Source: Coriolopsis trogii (taxonomy: Eukaryota; Basidiomycota; Agaricomycetes; Polyporales; Polyporaceae). From it: a DNA stretch of 64,000 bases. The translations under genes were made by a program, and so were the position numbers. Below the pieces are notes generated by a model. That model saw only the letters and a program-made list of their open reading frames with translations. It was not told where the DNA came from and did no database searches. The stretch is from positions 248,001 to 312,000 of the forward strand of contig JAHYIO010000009.1 of NCBI GenBank assembly GCA_020543525.1, given 5' to 3'. Positions 33,458 to 45,009 of this stretch are shown piece after piece; position 1 is the first letter of the stretch; each line of letters starts with the position of its first letter.

Positions 33458-34066
33458 TGTCGCCGGGTTGGCTGTTGCTGTCGGTATGTCGCGTCGGTGT
33501 TGAGGGGTAAGTATGAGAGAGTGCGGCTAGACGAGGATTATATCGAGGGGGAGAGGAGGGAGGACGACATGAACGCTGGGAGCAACCTCTGGGCGTCAGT
33601 GTTCGGTTCGGGCTGTCCAACTCCTTGCGCGTAACACACGTGATCGCGTACGAGGTGGGCGCCTCTGGTCCACTCCCACCCTCTCTCAAGGCTATTCTCT
33701 CGCAAATCCAGCGATTGACGTTGCACAATGGAGCACTCAGAGCCGGACAGTGCACGTGCATGGTACCGAGCCAACGTTGAGAACTTGAGAGACTGGTTGA
33801 CCCACCGGCGACCGACCGGCCGGCTGCGAATATATAGCCACTCTTGAATACGAGGAGGCCTAAGGAGGGTAAAATTCGACTGTACATAGTACAAGAGTGG
33901 GCTGCGTTGCTCAAACATTACAAGGAGCCGCGTAAATATCTCTGATAACCGCATGGTTGCGGACAAGAACACAGGAACAACAATGTAACATACAGAAAGA
34001 CGCAAGGTCGGCAAGGCAGTGCGCCGTGCGCTGTTAACCCATATAGTCCACAAGAAGCATCAAGAC
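33458..34066. other. Intergenic, promoter of the coiled-coil gene
   Basis: It separates two minus-strand genes. No element recognised; ORFs on both strands lack domain signals. Confidence 0.3.
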
Positions 34067-35780
34067 CTAATAATCTAGGTCCTCCCTATCATCGAGGCGA
34101 TTGACCTTTTCGAGCTTCCAAGCGTCGCCCTCGAACCCGCGCGTCATGACGTACCCGGAGAGCAATTGCACCTTGCGCAACTTCGGGCAGAATCTATTCC
34201 AAGGGATGATGATGTCCTGCAGCTCCTCCTCGATGGAGTCGAACGTCTCGTCGTGCAAGAATCTCGGGTAGGACGGCTTGAAGCCACCGTTTCCAGGGAG
34301 TTCATACATCTCCAACGTGTGCAGCTCGGACATCATCCAGAGATAGTCCGGGGCCACGGACACCAAGTAGTCCTTTGATTGCATGACATCAGCTACGATG
34401 CTCCTTCCCCTTGAGCGAGATCGAACGCACCTCTGTGGGGCCAGCACCCTCGTACACGATCTTGAGCCGGCGAAGCTCCTGGAAATGCTGCGCGACGGCA
34501 GACACAATCTCCCCATCCCATCCCTTCGACTCTAGCATGAGCATCTTCAAGCCAGGCCGCATCACAGCGATGCTAGTGAGTGCCGTAACACCCTCGCGTG
34601 CGCCGACGCCACACTTGAGCAGCCCCAGCGCCTTCACGTCGCGCACAGTCGCAACAAGCTGTGACGTCTCCACCGGCGCACAGAAGCGCTCCAGGTTTGC
34701 GGGCAACACCTCTGCAGCGATAGTCACCTGTGAGGGGACAAAGATGGGCGTCGATATGGTCTTCAGACTGCTGGCCTGAGCGCAGAAGTGGTAGAGGTGT
34801 GTGTCCGGGAATGTGCTCTCGCCCGAATACAACGACTGCTTGGGTTCTCCCCCAGCACAAGTCCGCTTCCGAACGACGTATACGCTCTCGAGTGTCGGAG
34901 GTATTTCCCATCCCCGATGCTGCGCTTCAGGAGAGTTGAAGACCAGGCGGAAGACATCCGCGGACGAGTCGACGGTAAGCGTGCGAAGGTTCTGGGCCGT
35001 GCTCAGCGAGAGGACAGCCGCAACCGGGTCCACAGGGGCATGAGGCATATGAGGAAGGATTGCATTCTGAAACTGCTGGTGCATATGCTGGAACTGTGCG
35101 GCATTCATGTGGTGGAATTCGTGCGGGCTCGATCCCGACCCACGGCGGACGTTCAACAGCGTGAGGTCCGTGATCGGAAGCGCCAAATGAGACATGCCCC
35201 TCGCCGCGGAGCCGTGGAAGATGCATCCAACCAGACTCAGGGAGCGCAACTGTGGAAGGTCGTGAATGAGCAGGAAGTGGCCGTGATTGGCGTGGATGTT
35301 GGTGATCGTGAGCGAGCGTATGTTCTTGAACGACTGTATCCGTTCCCACATGGCATCGTGTAGGCGGTCCGTCGCATAGAGTTCGTCGCTGTATTCCAAG
35401 GCGTAGCGGTTCGCAACTCCGCGTTCTCCGCGACGCTGCCACGCGTTGTAATAGGTTCCGACGTGCACGATGTTCCCGTCGATATCCATCGCACGGGTTG
35501 AGGCTTGCGGAGGAGGCGTACACACACCTAGGACAAGGGAGCGCACGTGGCTCTCCATACCCTGGTTCGCGCTCCACACATCAAAGTTGTGCAGGACGTG
35601 GTTCGGATTCGTCCACACAAGGTCCCGGTGGAGTGCGCGCGTGGTGAGGTCACGAAAGAGCCTGCACGCGACGCTGACACTATGCAAGTCGGTGGACTTG
35701 GGTACTCGCTCGAAGATGTCGAGCCAAATCTCGGCGGGAAACTTCTCGGAAGCTGACACGGGGTGAGCCTGGGAGTCCAT
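34067..35780 (-). CDS. F-box protein with LRR-like C-terminal region
   Basis: Exons 34431-35780 and 34067-34372 give 551 residues; the 58-nt intron starts GTGCGT. The start is the ATG at 35,780 (MDSQAHPVSASEKFP), directly before the F-box: FPAEIWLDIFERVPKSTDLH followed by SVACRLFRDLTTRALHRDLV. F-box proteins link substrates to the SCF ubiquitin ligase through Skp1. The rest shows irregular leucine-rich text (LRSLSLVGCIF, LRTLTVDSS, LKTISTPIF, LRRLKIVYEG, LHTLEMYELPG), as in the many fast-evolving F-box proteins of Agaricomycetes. A longer N-terminal reading frame to 35,921 is possible but starts without a good context. No substrate can be inferred. Confidence 0.82.
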
Positions 35781-36644
35781 GCTGATAGGCGGCAGTGCGT
35801 AGGATAAAGACCCGACGCTACCACTGGATCTGGACGCTTGAAACAACAGGTCAGCAAGCATATAGATGCAAAGCAAAGCAAACAGATGTCCGTTTATGTT
35901 CTGAGAATGACAGAATGTCACATCCGACGGGCGGTGAGATGCTTGCCATGGCAGGCACGGGCGTCCCCCCAGAATGGGAACGCGACAGCAATCACAACAT
36001 AACCAACACCCGAGCCAGTTGTTTCCTGACCTACGACGAAGAGTATCAAGAAGCTACTCACGCCGCTTGCCAATGACCCTGATTGACGGCTTCGCGAAAC
36101 TCCTGAGAGGGGAGGCGATGGTGGTGTAGAGCAAGTGTAGAACTCTTGTGTTGCAGAGGAGAGTCGCGAGAGGAGTAGCCGCTCGTGAGAAGCCGACAAA
36201 CCTTATACAATTCCCATATACGGCCCCATAGGCGCCAAGCATATTCCTCGGACACGACATATGAGTACCACGCACTCACCCACACTGCATGCAGTACGAT
36301 ACACGAGGTCTGCGTCAATTCACAAGTGCGGAAGCCAAGGGGAAGTTGACAGTACGGCAAAATCCACCAATCACCTATTCGCGCACGTCGTCACGCCTCA
36401 ACATCCAATGTTGGACTCAGGCGAGTCGTAGCGGCTTTACAAGGGCTTGATTGCTCTTTCTCGTATCGTGAGAGATGTTATACATGTTTATTGTGCCCCA
36501 CATAATACCAAGCAAATACATCGTGAGTAGCTTCGATAGGAACCGTCCATGCCATGTACAACGGGACCGCAATCTAAATGACAGCAACCACGTATCAAGA
36601 GGATGGAGAGAAGCACCGCATTGAACAAGGGGTCTGGGCTGCGT
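35781..36644. other. Intergenic
   Basis: Promoter of the F-box gene on the left and 3' flank of the M36 protease on the right. No feature recognised. Confidence 0.3.
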
Positions 36645-38617
36645 TCAGCACCCAGAGGGGAGGGTGCTGTCGTCGTTGTGGTTCGCAGCCTTGGTGCCGA
36701 GACCCTTGCTGGCGAACGCCTTCCAGAGCAAGCACTTGTTCGCGCCGCCGTAGCGGTTCGCGTCCGCCTGGATCCACGCGTCACGCGCCGACAAGAAAGT
36801 CGGGTTGCATGGCTGGAGCGCGAGCGCGTCGAGGAAGAGGTGGAGGAAGACGGCGTTGCCGGCCGTGCTCGACGGGTCCGTGCGCGCGGTGGCGGAGAAG
36901 CCGTGCTCGCTAACAAGCGCAGCGAGCACGTTGTGGAGCAGGTTCGCCCAGACCTCGCCGATGTTGTGCACCTCGTTAAGCGTCTTGATCGACGAGTACC
37001 GCAGCGGGTTCGTCGACGCCGACGTCGAGTACGGGTGCGTGCGGATGCCGGCGGGGTCGTCGATCACCCACTGACCCATGATGAAGTCGTCGATGGTCGC
37101 GTCGGTCTGGTGGAGCCAGCTGTAGAGGACAGATGCGATCAGCGTCCATAGTGACAGCTGAGTGCGCAGCGACTTACTCAGCGAATGCGTCCGACCAGCC
37201 CTCTCCCATACCGCCAGCCTCAGTGGTCTGGAGGCAACGACCAGTTCCACCGCCGGTCATGCGGTTGGTGAGACCGTGCGTGTTTTCGTGAGCGACGATA
37301 TCGTTCTCGAGCGCACCGTCGCGCTGAGGGTTGGTGAGGTCCCACAGGAACATGCGCATCGCGCCGCTCTGGCCATCGGGGGGCGTGCTGAAGTCAGCGT
37401 TGTCGATACCGGCCGAAGACTGGACGGAGATCGTGACACGGTCGTTGCCCTTGCCGCCCTTGTTGAAATTGTTGTTCTGGAAGTTGAACGCAGCCTCGGT
37501 GAAGCCGTAGCGGTAGTGGATGTCGTGCACGCTGTTGACGACGTAGAAGGCGTTCACGCGAGCAGCGTTGACGTTGGCGGTCGTGGTAGGAGCGGTCGAG
37601 AAGTTGACGGGGTAGTTGAACACACCGGAGCTCGACTGCGACGTCAAGGAAGACTGGCTGGACTTGAACGCGATAGCGTTGTTGCCGGAGGTCGTAGTAG
37701 TGGTAGTGGTACCGTCACTGTGCCAACCCTGAGGAGAGGCGACAGTGTCCTGGGGGTCCACAAGGGTCTGGAATCCTTCGGTGGGGATCTCCTTTTGAAT
37801 GGGGAGCACAAGGTACTGAAAGATACGATGAGAGATGTTCTGCAGTATCGACGCAATGATTATACTTACGGAAGCCTTGGCAACAAAGTCGGTGATAGAG
37901 ACAATGTCACCGGTGTGGGCATCAACGAAAGCCTCGAACCAAGTGCCCGCCTCCTCGTTGCGAACCTGGAAGGAGTGGGTGAGAACGAGGGAGCCGTCGT
38001 CCTTGGCGAAGTACTCGAGCTGAGGCTCCGGGAAGTTCTCGGCGTCAAAGGTGCCGTTGAGCTGCTTCTCGGCGGCGGCAATCGCATCCTCGACGGAGAC
38101 GGAGGGGGCAGAAGCCGCGACCTTGGAGGCCTTGACGAAGGACGAGCCAAAGGCGGCAACCTTGTTGTCCTTGTTGAAGGCGACGTTCGCCACCGCGTTA
38201 GCGATGGGGATACCGTTCAACTTCTGCTTGAAGTAGACGTGCTTGCCAGTCTCGCTCTCGAATGAAGACCGGACGTGAACGGCATCGGCGTCGACACCGT
38301 GGCGCGACTGAACGAAGGCGATGGCCGACTCCTCGACAGTCGCGTCGGCGCGCTTAGACAGAGGGTGGTCGATCCCAGCTCCGAAAGTCTGTGTAAAGAT
38401 AGCAGCGGTCAGTACAACTACGCTCATAATCGAATTGATCGGCAAGTACCTCGTAGGAAGACTCGGGGTGGTAAGTCGTGACCTGGAAGTCCGTGCTGAT
38501 CTCGCGAGTGCGGTGAGTCGCGTACTTGGAGTTGACGGGGTACGGGACGGCAGTCGCAGTGCTGGCGCAGAGCACCGCAAGGAAGACGGAGGCGAAGACT
38601 TTCTTGAAGGCGAACAT
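36645..38617 (-). CDS. MEP: Secreted fungalysin metalloprotease (M36)
   Basis: Exons (minus) 38450-38617, 37870-38388, 37178-37815, 36645-37119 give 599 residues, the normal M36 length. A signal peptide (MFAFKKVFASVFLAVLCAS) is followed by the inhibitory propeptide (FTP-type, HPLSKRADATVEE, KHVYFKQKLNGIPIANA) and the zinc protease domain. The zinc-binding helix is HENTH (37,276-37,290; HExxH type), in VAHENTHGLTNRMTGG. The third ligand and active-site support lie in GEGWSDAFA. Signature blocks NSVHDIHYRYGF and MRMFLWDLTNPQRDG are present. The mature enzyme degrades extracellular protein such as elastin or collagen-like substrates, here probably for nutrition. A TATA box lies about 140 bp upstream. 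No disruptions seen. Confidence 0.93.
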
Positions 38618-38754
38618 GGTTCAAGGGTGAGTGGTCCGTAAACGGTTGCGAGAGAGCGCGAGGACTGGAGGAGAGACTGAGACCGTTGAAAGTCTGTCTG
38701 GAGCGATGACGGTGAACGAAGTCGCCTGGAGAGCCCCGGCTTGGACCACGCAGC

Positions 38755-38761
38755 TTTTATA
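38755..38761 (-). promoter_or_regulatory. TATA box of the M36 protease gene
   Basis: TATAAAA on the minus strand, about 138 bp upstream of the ATG, a typical distance for strongly regulated secreted-enzyme genes. Confidence 0.55.
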
Positions 38762-40510
38762 CGTCGCATCTATCGCTCGCACCTTGCGTCGGCCATGACC
38801 CCATCGCAAGCTCCGAATGTCATCTCATGGAGCAACGAATGCAACCGCATGGTTGCAGTCCACGGAGGTTGCGAAAGGCCATACGATTCTCGCTGTCGAC
38901 AATTGTTGCGAGAATGATCGTCACGAGGTGAGCGCAACAACGATAACGAACACTCGGGAACCGTATTCCCCAGGATGCGGGGCGATGCCATGCGTGGTAG
39001 TGATGCATGGAGCTTCTTGCGACGGTATGGATCAGACACGGCGTAACAGCGCTTCGCATCATCCCGGACCCGCGAGTTATAGCGATCTAGTATAGTCAAT
39101 AGTGACATTCCGGGGAAGCGTCCGTAAGCGCAGGACTTAAGTCTCCGAAAAGGGCGATACTTTATAAACTCACTTGTCTCCCGTGCTTCGTGCGATGCCA
39201 GCTAATTTCGCTGTAAGCCACTGCGCAGCTAGACACACAATGCATCACTTTCCCAACCGACCATAGTTGGGAAGAACCTCGTGTCTCCCTGCCTTCCGGC
39301 TGTGAAGCAGGTATCGTTTGAAGGGCCTCGTGTTCGACGGCATCGACACGTGCAAATGCGAATGCCAAGAGCTCTGAATGATTGTAGAGAATGACAACAC
39401 CTGCCAGAGCAACGACGTTATCGTCCCCACCCCCGAGGTTCGCCGGCGGGCTGACCTACGGGCGCCTGTTGCAACCGCCGGTGGCGAAGAATGGAACATC
39501 AGTCAGTCCGACTGTACAGCAACTCGACAGTCTCGATGAGAATACGGACTTCTCAACAGATTCTCTTGCCGGAGCAGCTGAGGCGAATCGTCTTGACCGT
39601 GGCAGCGTCGATTGAGTCCATGCGACGAGAAGCAGCCGCTCTGAGTTGCTTCGTGATATCTGCAGCTTCTAGCTCAACCCTCTTCGAATGGCGCGGACGG
39701 TCAAAGGAAGGCACCGTGGTGCAGCACGATACTTCCCAGGCTCGTCCAGAGACTCCGCGATCTTTTCTATCGTGTGTCAGCCAGCCAACACTGAATGCCC
39801 ATCGGGCGGAGCAAACATAGTCGATATCAGTGCAGAGGACGTTGGAACTCACCGATCGTCGACGCTACCTCAAGAAGCCAGGCCTCGTCCTGTCGCGATT
39901 CACACCGAAGACGTCGTCAACGATGCCAAGGATGCGTCCCGCATGCGCGCGAGGAGCAATGACGAGAAAGACGGACGCAGCGTGACACAGTCCATGCTGA
40001 CGAGGTCAAACAACATTCTGCGGATGCTTTCGATGTCAGACTGAGGAAGTCAGAGTGAAGTGCAACGACATCTTGATCGAGGCCGCCCGGATTTTGATTG
40101 AGGACTTACTATGTTCCGACCCACTCGCCGGTCTCCCCGATCAGCATACTGCGACCGTCCAGACAGAGTCGTGTTGTGTTTGCCCGTGTGCAAGGATCCA
40201 TATGCTGATGGCGCAACTCTGAGCCCCGGTGGTGTGTTGCAAGAGCAAACAAATGGGCGCTATTGAGTGTATGCAGCTGCCGACGCTAATTTCGACTTCA
40301 GATGTGAGTGTGAATAAGACGCACTGCAAGCGACGGTCGACCATGCTGTCACACCTGAAGGCATCACCACGCTGCTGTGATTAGGCCAGTCATTGCTGTA
40401 TTGGGAAAGCGGCACCAGCGCACCCCCGGACAGGGAGCTCTGAAGCCGAAGGCCACTGACGCATGGATATCGGACAGGGATGGACGTACGGAACAGAGAT
40501 ATGCAGTCGA
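38762..40510. other. Intergenic with weak coding hints
   Basis: Plus-strand ORFs at 39,391-39,615, 39,491-39,820 and 39,688-40,044 overlap and have moderately protein-like text (for example QILLPEQLRRIVLTVAASIE). They could be exons of one hypothetical gene, but I found no set of splice sites with agreeing phases. Nothing else recognised. Confidence 0.25.
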
Positions 40511-41373
40511 CTACACATGACCCCGCTTCGTCCTCTCCATTCGGCCCTCCGCTTCCATCTCACGCATAGCCGCTGCAGCCCAGCCATAGAACCCATGCTT
40601 GTCGAACGCCTCCTTCAGCCGCTGCTCAGCTGCAGACCATGACCATTCTTCACCGTCTTCCGACGACAGGCTCACAGGATCGGAGGAAAGCTCTGTTGGT
40701 GGTGGTAGGAGGGCATCGCCGTCTTCAGGTTCTGGTGGTCTATATATTCGGGAAGAGAGGACGGGCATTCGACTGAGGATGGCCAGGCGCATCTTGTCTG
40801 CGAACTCTTGGGTCTTCGTCCCCGGTCTCTTGGTCAGGATATACCTTGAGATACAACGGCAAACTTACCGTCTCAACGCCCATATACTGCCTGACACCCC
40901 ACACAGATGCAAACGCCCCTACACCAACGAGCATGGTAGCTAGGCCGAATGCCTTTGCGCTCTGTAGCGCCCCATTGAAGTTGTCACCTGCCGCGGCCGC
41001 GGAGGACGAGCTTGACGTACTTGCTATTGGCGAGGCAGGAGTAGAGTCTCGGACGCCAAACAGAGGCGGGTTGGACGATGGATGAGCAATGGCACTGCCC
41101 TTCGAGCTCGTGGTCCGGCGCGGCGGGGGCGGAGCTCCAGCCAATGTTTTACCTAGCTGAGCGGCACGGTATCGGCGAAGCAGCACTATCGGGACCACCA
41201 TGGCTGCAGTAGATACGGCGAGCTATGCGAAGCTGTAAGACGCATTGCGGCGTGAAGTCTCCAATACTCACCAGAGTGACTGGCACCCATTTCGGAACAG
41301 GTTTCTTCTTGCCATCCTTGTCCAGCCCGAAGATGGGCTTGTAGCCAGAGGACTCGGGTTTGGTGTCAGACAT
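40511..41373 (-). CDS. TMEM242-like mitochondrial membrane protein
   Basis: Exons 41272-41373, 40869-41222, 40511-40813 give 252 residues. Two hydrophobic segments are visible: AAMVVPIVLL and AFGLATMLVGVGAFASVWGV. They are followed by GVRQYMGVETTQEFADKMR; this Gly-rich helix plus 'EFADKMR' pattern is the TMEM242 (DUF1358) signature. In animals TMEM242 helps assemble the ATP synthase c-ring in the inner mitochondrial membrane; the fungal role is inferred from homology. The C-terminus has an acidic, Pro-rich stretch and an amphipathic helix (WSAAEQRLKEAFDKHGFY). The last-intron acceptor (40,814) was chosen because it joins VET to TQEF in phase. Confidence 0.72.
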
Positions 41374-42491
41374 GGGAGATGCGTGGATAGGCGAATTCGC
41401 GAGTTCAAGGGATGGTCATGGTCGGGTAACGCTCAGCGGCCGAGACGATGACGGACGGAAGACGGCTTGCACTCAATTTCTCCCATGGACTTGATCGGCG
41501 GGAATTTCTTTCACTGGAAAGGCGACGCTACCCGATCCTTCGAATTCGTTGCAGCGCTTCGCATCTTTGGATCATCTTAGCAGCTCAAACACCGACCACT
41601 TACACCTAGCGTTCGGAATTTGATACAGAGCCAGGTCATATGCACTGCAGTCAAGCAAGTTACCTGAACTCGGTAAGTTGGCAGTGAATAACCCGGGATT
41701 GTGGTATCAGGCTTTTCGTCGACGTCGGTCATAGTAGTACGTGTTCTTCACACCGCAACAGTGTTCGACAGGTTCTATAGGGTTTGTTGGAGCAAATCCT
41801 ACGACAACAGACTGAAACCTTGCTATCTCGTGTATGTATCTCTTTGTTTATATGCCTCCTCTCACAGGATCATAATTTTCATATTGACGAACCTCTAGAG
41901 AATGCCATACGCACCCTGACGTTGACAGGGAACCATGACCTTGATGTAAGTTCATCAAGCACACGACGATAGGCCCCGTCCCGTTCTACGGACCATTTAG
42001 AGCTATCGCTTTCGTCTTAGTTTGATCTTTCTGCTGAGATCATGTCGAGGTTCACTTATCTGGCCCCTTCCCAGTCACAAAAGGTTTCTCCAGTCCAAAT
42101 CGTGCCCCTGCATTGTTTAGTGAGTTTTTTTGCTCTCTGGAATCTGAGCCAGTCTTGCTCATAACCATGGCTATGTCAGGGTCCACCGTCGCAGTCGAGC
42201 GCAGACCGAGGCAGACAGTCCGATTGTTTTTCAGCCCCTTATCTATGCTCAGCATCGTCTGGTGAGTCTCTTCTCATCCTGGCTCTCCTAGCAAGACCCG
42301 CTCACAACCATGGCCGCTCCAGGGTCCGCCGTCCAAGTCAAGCGCAGACAGGTCAATCTCCCGCCTCACCAGTCTCGCTCCCAGGTTCAGTCTTCTCGAT
42401 AGACCTCTCATTTCCAGGCTCGTTTTCTAGGTCCCGGATTAGTACGACTGCGGTAAGCGATAGCTCGCCAACTCCAAGCCCCACGGACACC
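41374..42491. other. Intergenic with an imperfect tandem repeat
   Basis: Promoter of the TMEM242-like gene at left. On the right, two related blocks occur at about 42,162-42,220 and 42,303-42,360 (both around ACCATGGC..., then GGGTCC(A/G)CCGTC and GAGCGCAGAC-like text), 141 bp apart. They may be duplicated leader exons of the next gene. Confidence 0.4.
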
Positions 42492-43577
42492 ATGGCTTCC
42501 CTCCCTGGCTCTATCTTCCAGACCTCCCCAACCGACTCGGCCCCTGCGAGCTCGTCGACTATCGTGCCCTTTGCCTTTGAGAATATCGTCTACCCCGAGT
42601 CCTGCTCCTCCACCGTCATTGATTGGATACGCAACGGCCCCGATCTCACCTTCGACTTCGTCGTCAAGTCAAGCATCGCGCCCCACACCGATATCGCCTT
42701 CCCGAGGAAACGAGACGTGGCAAACCTGATCATCGCATCCAACCTTCACACCACCTCTCAGACATACACATGGTCGCCTGTCGATGTCCCTCAGGGATGG
42801 TACACGATCATAGCTCAAGGACAAGGTTGGCAAGTACCGTCGTCGCAGTTCTTCGTCACGAACGGTACGGATGAGTCGTGTATCAGTCCGTCGTCTTCCT
42901 CCTCCACGCCCACTCCTGGTAGCAATACAAGTTCTGCTTCCGTCGCGAGCTTGGCTAGCTCACTTTCTATTCCGCCATCCGCCACCTCTCTTCCTATCGT
43001 CACAGCACCCACCCGTCCGCACATGGGTGCCATCATTGGAGGCGTCATCGCGGGAGTGCTCATTTTCGCGACTGCTATCGCGGCATGCATCTACTTCGGC
43101 TCATGTTGGCGTTCTCCCACACGCTCACGCCGTCGGGCAATGGATGGCCCAGCCCAGCGTGGCAAGTGGGAAGGCCTCCCGTCGCGAAACTCGTACATGG
43201 ATGCCCCGAGTCCCCTGGCGATGGAGTCGACGCTCCCAATGGCTCTCACTCCAGTGACCAAGACCCTCTCCAGCAGCTCTCCGATCCCTTCCGCCATGTC
43301 GGAGTCTGTTCGCATGCGCCCTCTCTCATACAGGCCAATCTCGTTGGGCACGGCGTCAACGGATGCATCTATCCCAGATGGACTCCTCTCTTCCCGTCAC
43401 CATAGCTACCAGACCTCTGCATGGGCGGGAAGTTCCCGCCGTGACTCCCCGGTACCGTCATCTGCAACGTCCCAGATGTATCGTGACCGAGACCTTGACG
43501 GATATAGCTCTGCCGCCCCATCGTCTCCTGCGTCTCAAATGTATGCTGGTAGGGTCTGGGATACTGTCGCCAGTTAA
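42492..43577 (+). CDS. Single-pass membrane protein, cluster family member A
   Basis: Single exon, 361 residues. There is no N-terminal signal peptide. A ~120-residue domain has a Cys near each end (ESCSSTVIDW ... FFVTNGTDESC) and the motif SQTYTWSPVDVPQGWYT. Then come a Ser/Thr/Pro-rich stalk, one membrane segment (AIIGGVIAGVLIFATAIAACIYF) and a basic, Ser-rich cytoplasmic tail. The layout resembles fungal cell-wall stress sensors (Mid2/Wsc type), but the domain is different and no signal sequence is present, so it may be an N-out, C-in protein inserted by its own TM helix. The tail ends with SPVPSSATSQMY, repeated in member C. Function unknown. An upstream coding exon cannot be excluded. 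Confidence 0.75.
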   Translation: MASLPGSIFQTSPTDSAPASSSTIVPFAFENIVYPESCSSTVIDWIRNGPDLTFDFVVKSSIAPHTDIAFPRKRDVANLIIASNLHTTSQTYTWSPVDVPQGWYTIIAQGQGWQVPSSQFFVTNGTDESCISPSSSSSTPTPGSNTSSASVASLASSLSIPPSATSLPIVTAPTRPHMGAIIGGVIAGVLIFATAIAACIYFGSCWRSPTRSRRRAMDGPAQRGKWEGLPSRNSYMDAPSPLAMESTLPMALTPVTKTLSSSSPIPSAMSESVRMRPLSYRPISLGTASTDASIPDGLLSSRHHSYQTSAWAGSSRRDSPVPSSATSQMYRDRDLDGYSSAAPSSPASQMYAGRVWDTVAS

Positions 43578-44340
43578 GCAGGGCTTCTCTCGTTCGCCGG
43601 TGACATTCTCTCCATGTCTCCATATATGTAGGGAGGGATGCCATCGAGGATGAGGATGAGAGAATCACAATATTTGCGCCACCATGTGCGACACGCCCGA
43701 AGCGGAGTGCGCGCATCGTGTATGCTGCTGTCGAAGAGGAGCGCTCCATAAAGTTCTGACGGGCGTCCAGTGTCGTTGACAGATACGCAGCTGCTCAGTG
43801 CCTGGCGAAGACAGCGCACTTTGTTGAGCACAGGCTCGGTGACGCCGCGTGTCGCCGGTAGGCAAACAATCACGCTGATGATCTCACGGTAAGTGCTCAT
43901 CAACGGGGCTCTCAGGGCAAGTTCACTCACATGCGCATTCCAGGCAGCTGAAAGACATATCCAGGTTGTCGCCGATGCTGTCGAGCACGGGATCGTGATG
44001 GCTGACGATGACACGCAGCTACACTGCTCTCTCGCGTCGACGTCGGTATCCGATACGGTGACAGCGGATACCCCACCGGCGTCGATGGGACGCCTGGGCT
44101 TTGCACTGTATAAAGAGCCATCTTATGGAGTCCAACACTTCCATCGGACGCGGCGTTCTCGAGCTATCATTATTGTAAGCCCTTTGACATCTCGCTGTAA
44201 CTCGACAATCTGCCAGGGAAGACGCATCAGTGTCGTTGAACCGCACATGTCTATCTGACTCCGTCACAGAACTCTGATATCCTAACTTCGCAGACTCGAA
44301 CAAACTAGAGCAAGCACGGCATAACTTCTCAACATCTCAG
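43578..44340. other. Intergenic between family members A and B
   Basis: Minus-strand ORF 43,574-44,014 has fairly protein-like text (TYREIISVIVCLPATRG...) and overlaps the 3' end of member A. It contains a GTGAGT donor-like site but no recognisable domain, so I do not call it a gene. Confidence 0.25.
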
Positions 44341-45009
44341 ATGAGCAGTTCCGACTCAATGACGCCTGAACTCGTCTTTGACGCCATTGAAGATACGCAA
44401 ACGTGTACAGACTCCAATATCCATTGGCACAGCACCGCATCCAACGACTCGACCACGTTCACCTTGTTCGTGGTGTCGGCGGCGAGTAACTCTGCCCCAC
44501 CTGCCACCCCCAATAACGTGTCACGAGCCAACTACGTTGCGACGAGACAAAAGGTCGCTTCCCGCCTCAACTCCACATCTGAGACATACATATGGTTCCC
44601 TGTCGACGTTCCATCGGGATGGTACACCATGGAGGCCGTAGCCGCGCAATGGTCAACAACGTCAGCGTCATTCTTCGTTGCCAACGGCACGACCATCTCC
44701 TGCGTTCCCCAATATCAAGACATTCCCTCATCCCCCTCGTTGAGCCCAGCCGCGATAGGAGGAATAGTTGCGGGAGCGTCTGTGTTCGCTCTCATAGTCG
44801 CATTCGCCCTTTACCTCTGTGTAAAACGGCACCACAAACAAGAGAGGGACGGTCTACCATCATACACAGAACTGATGGAGCTGGACGACATGAATGCGAA
44901 GCACATGGGTACTGGCCGGAGATCTTGTGGGCGCAGGTGTTCTGCTTTCGGGCGCGGGCTTTGCTCTGTTCTCACTCTTTTTGACTACTGCACATATTGC
45001 TTACTGTAG
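44341..45009 (+). CDS. Single-pass membrane protein, cluster family member B
   Basis: Single-exon reading, 222 residues. It has the same ectodomain as member A: TCTDSNIHW, then SETYIWFPVDVPSGWYTMEA, then FFVANGTTISC. A short stalk and one membrane helix follow (AIGGIVAGASVFALIVAFALYL). The cytoplasmic tail is short and lacks the SPVPSS signature seen in A and C; it has DGLPSYTELMELDD instead. The last 30 residues (Cys/Arg-rich) look odd, so a 3' intron (GTACTG near 44,908) may exist. As in A, no signal peptide is visible. It is likely a truncated or short-tail paralogue. Confidence 0.65.
   Translation: MSSSDSMTPELVFDAIEDTQTCTDSNIHWHSTASNDSTTFTLFVVSAASNSAPPATPNNVSRANYVATRQKVASRLNSTSETYIWFPVDVPSGWYTMEAVAAQWSTTSASFFVANGTTISCVPQYQDIPSSPSLSPAAIGGIVAGASVFALIVAFALYLCVKRHHKQERDGLPSYTELMELDDMNAKHMGTGRRSCGRRCSAFGRGLCSVLTLFDYCTYCLL

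Noticed and set aside
43574..44014. Minus-strand 146-codon ORF as a gene
   Set aside because: Overlaps the 3' end of family member A, has no domain, and contains an unresolved donor site.
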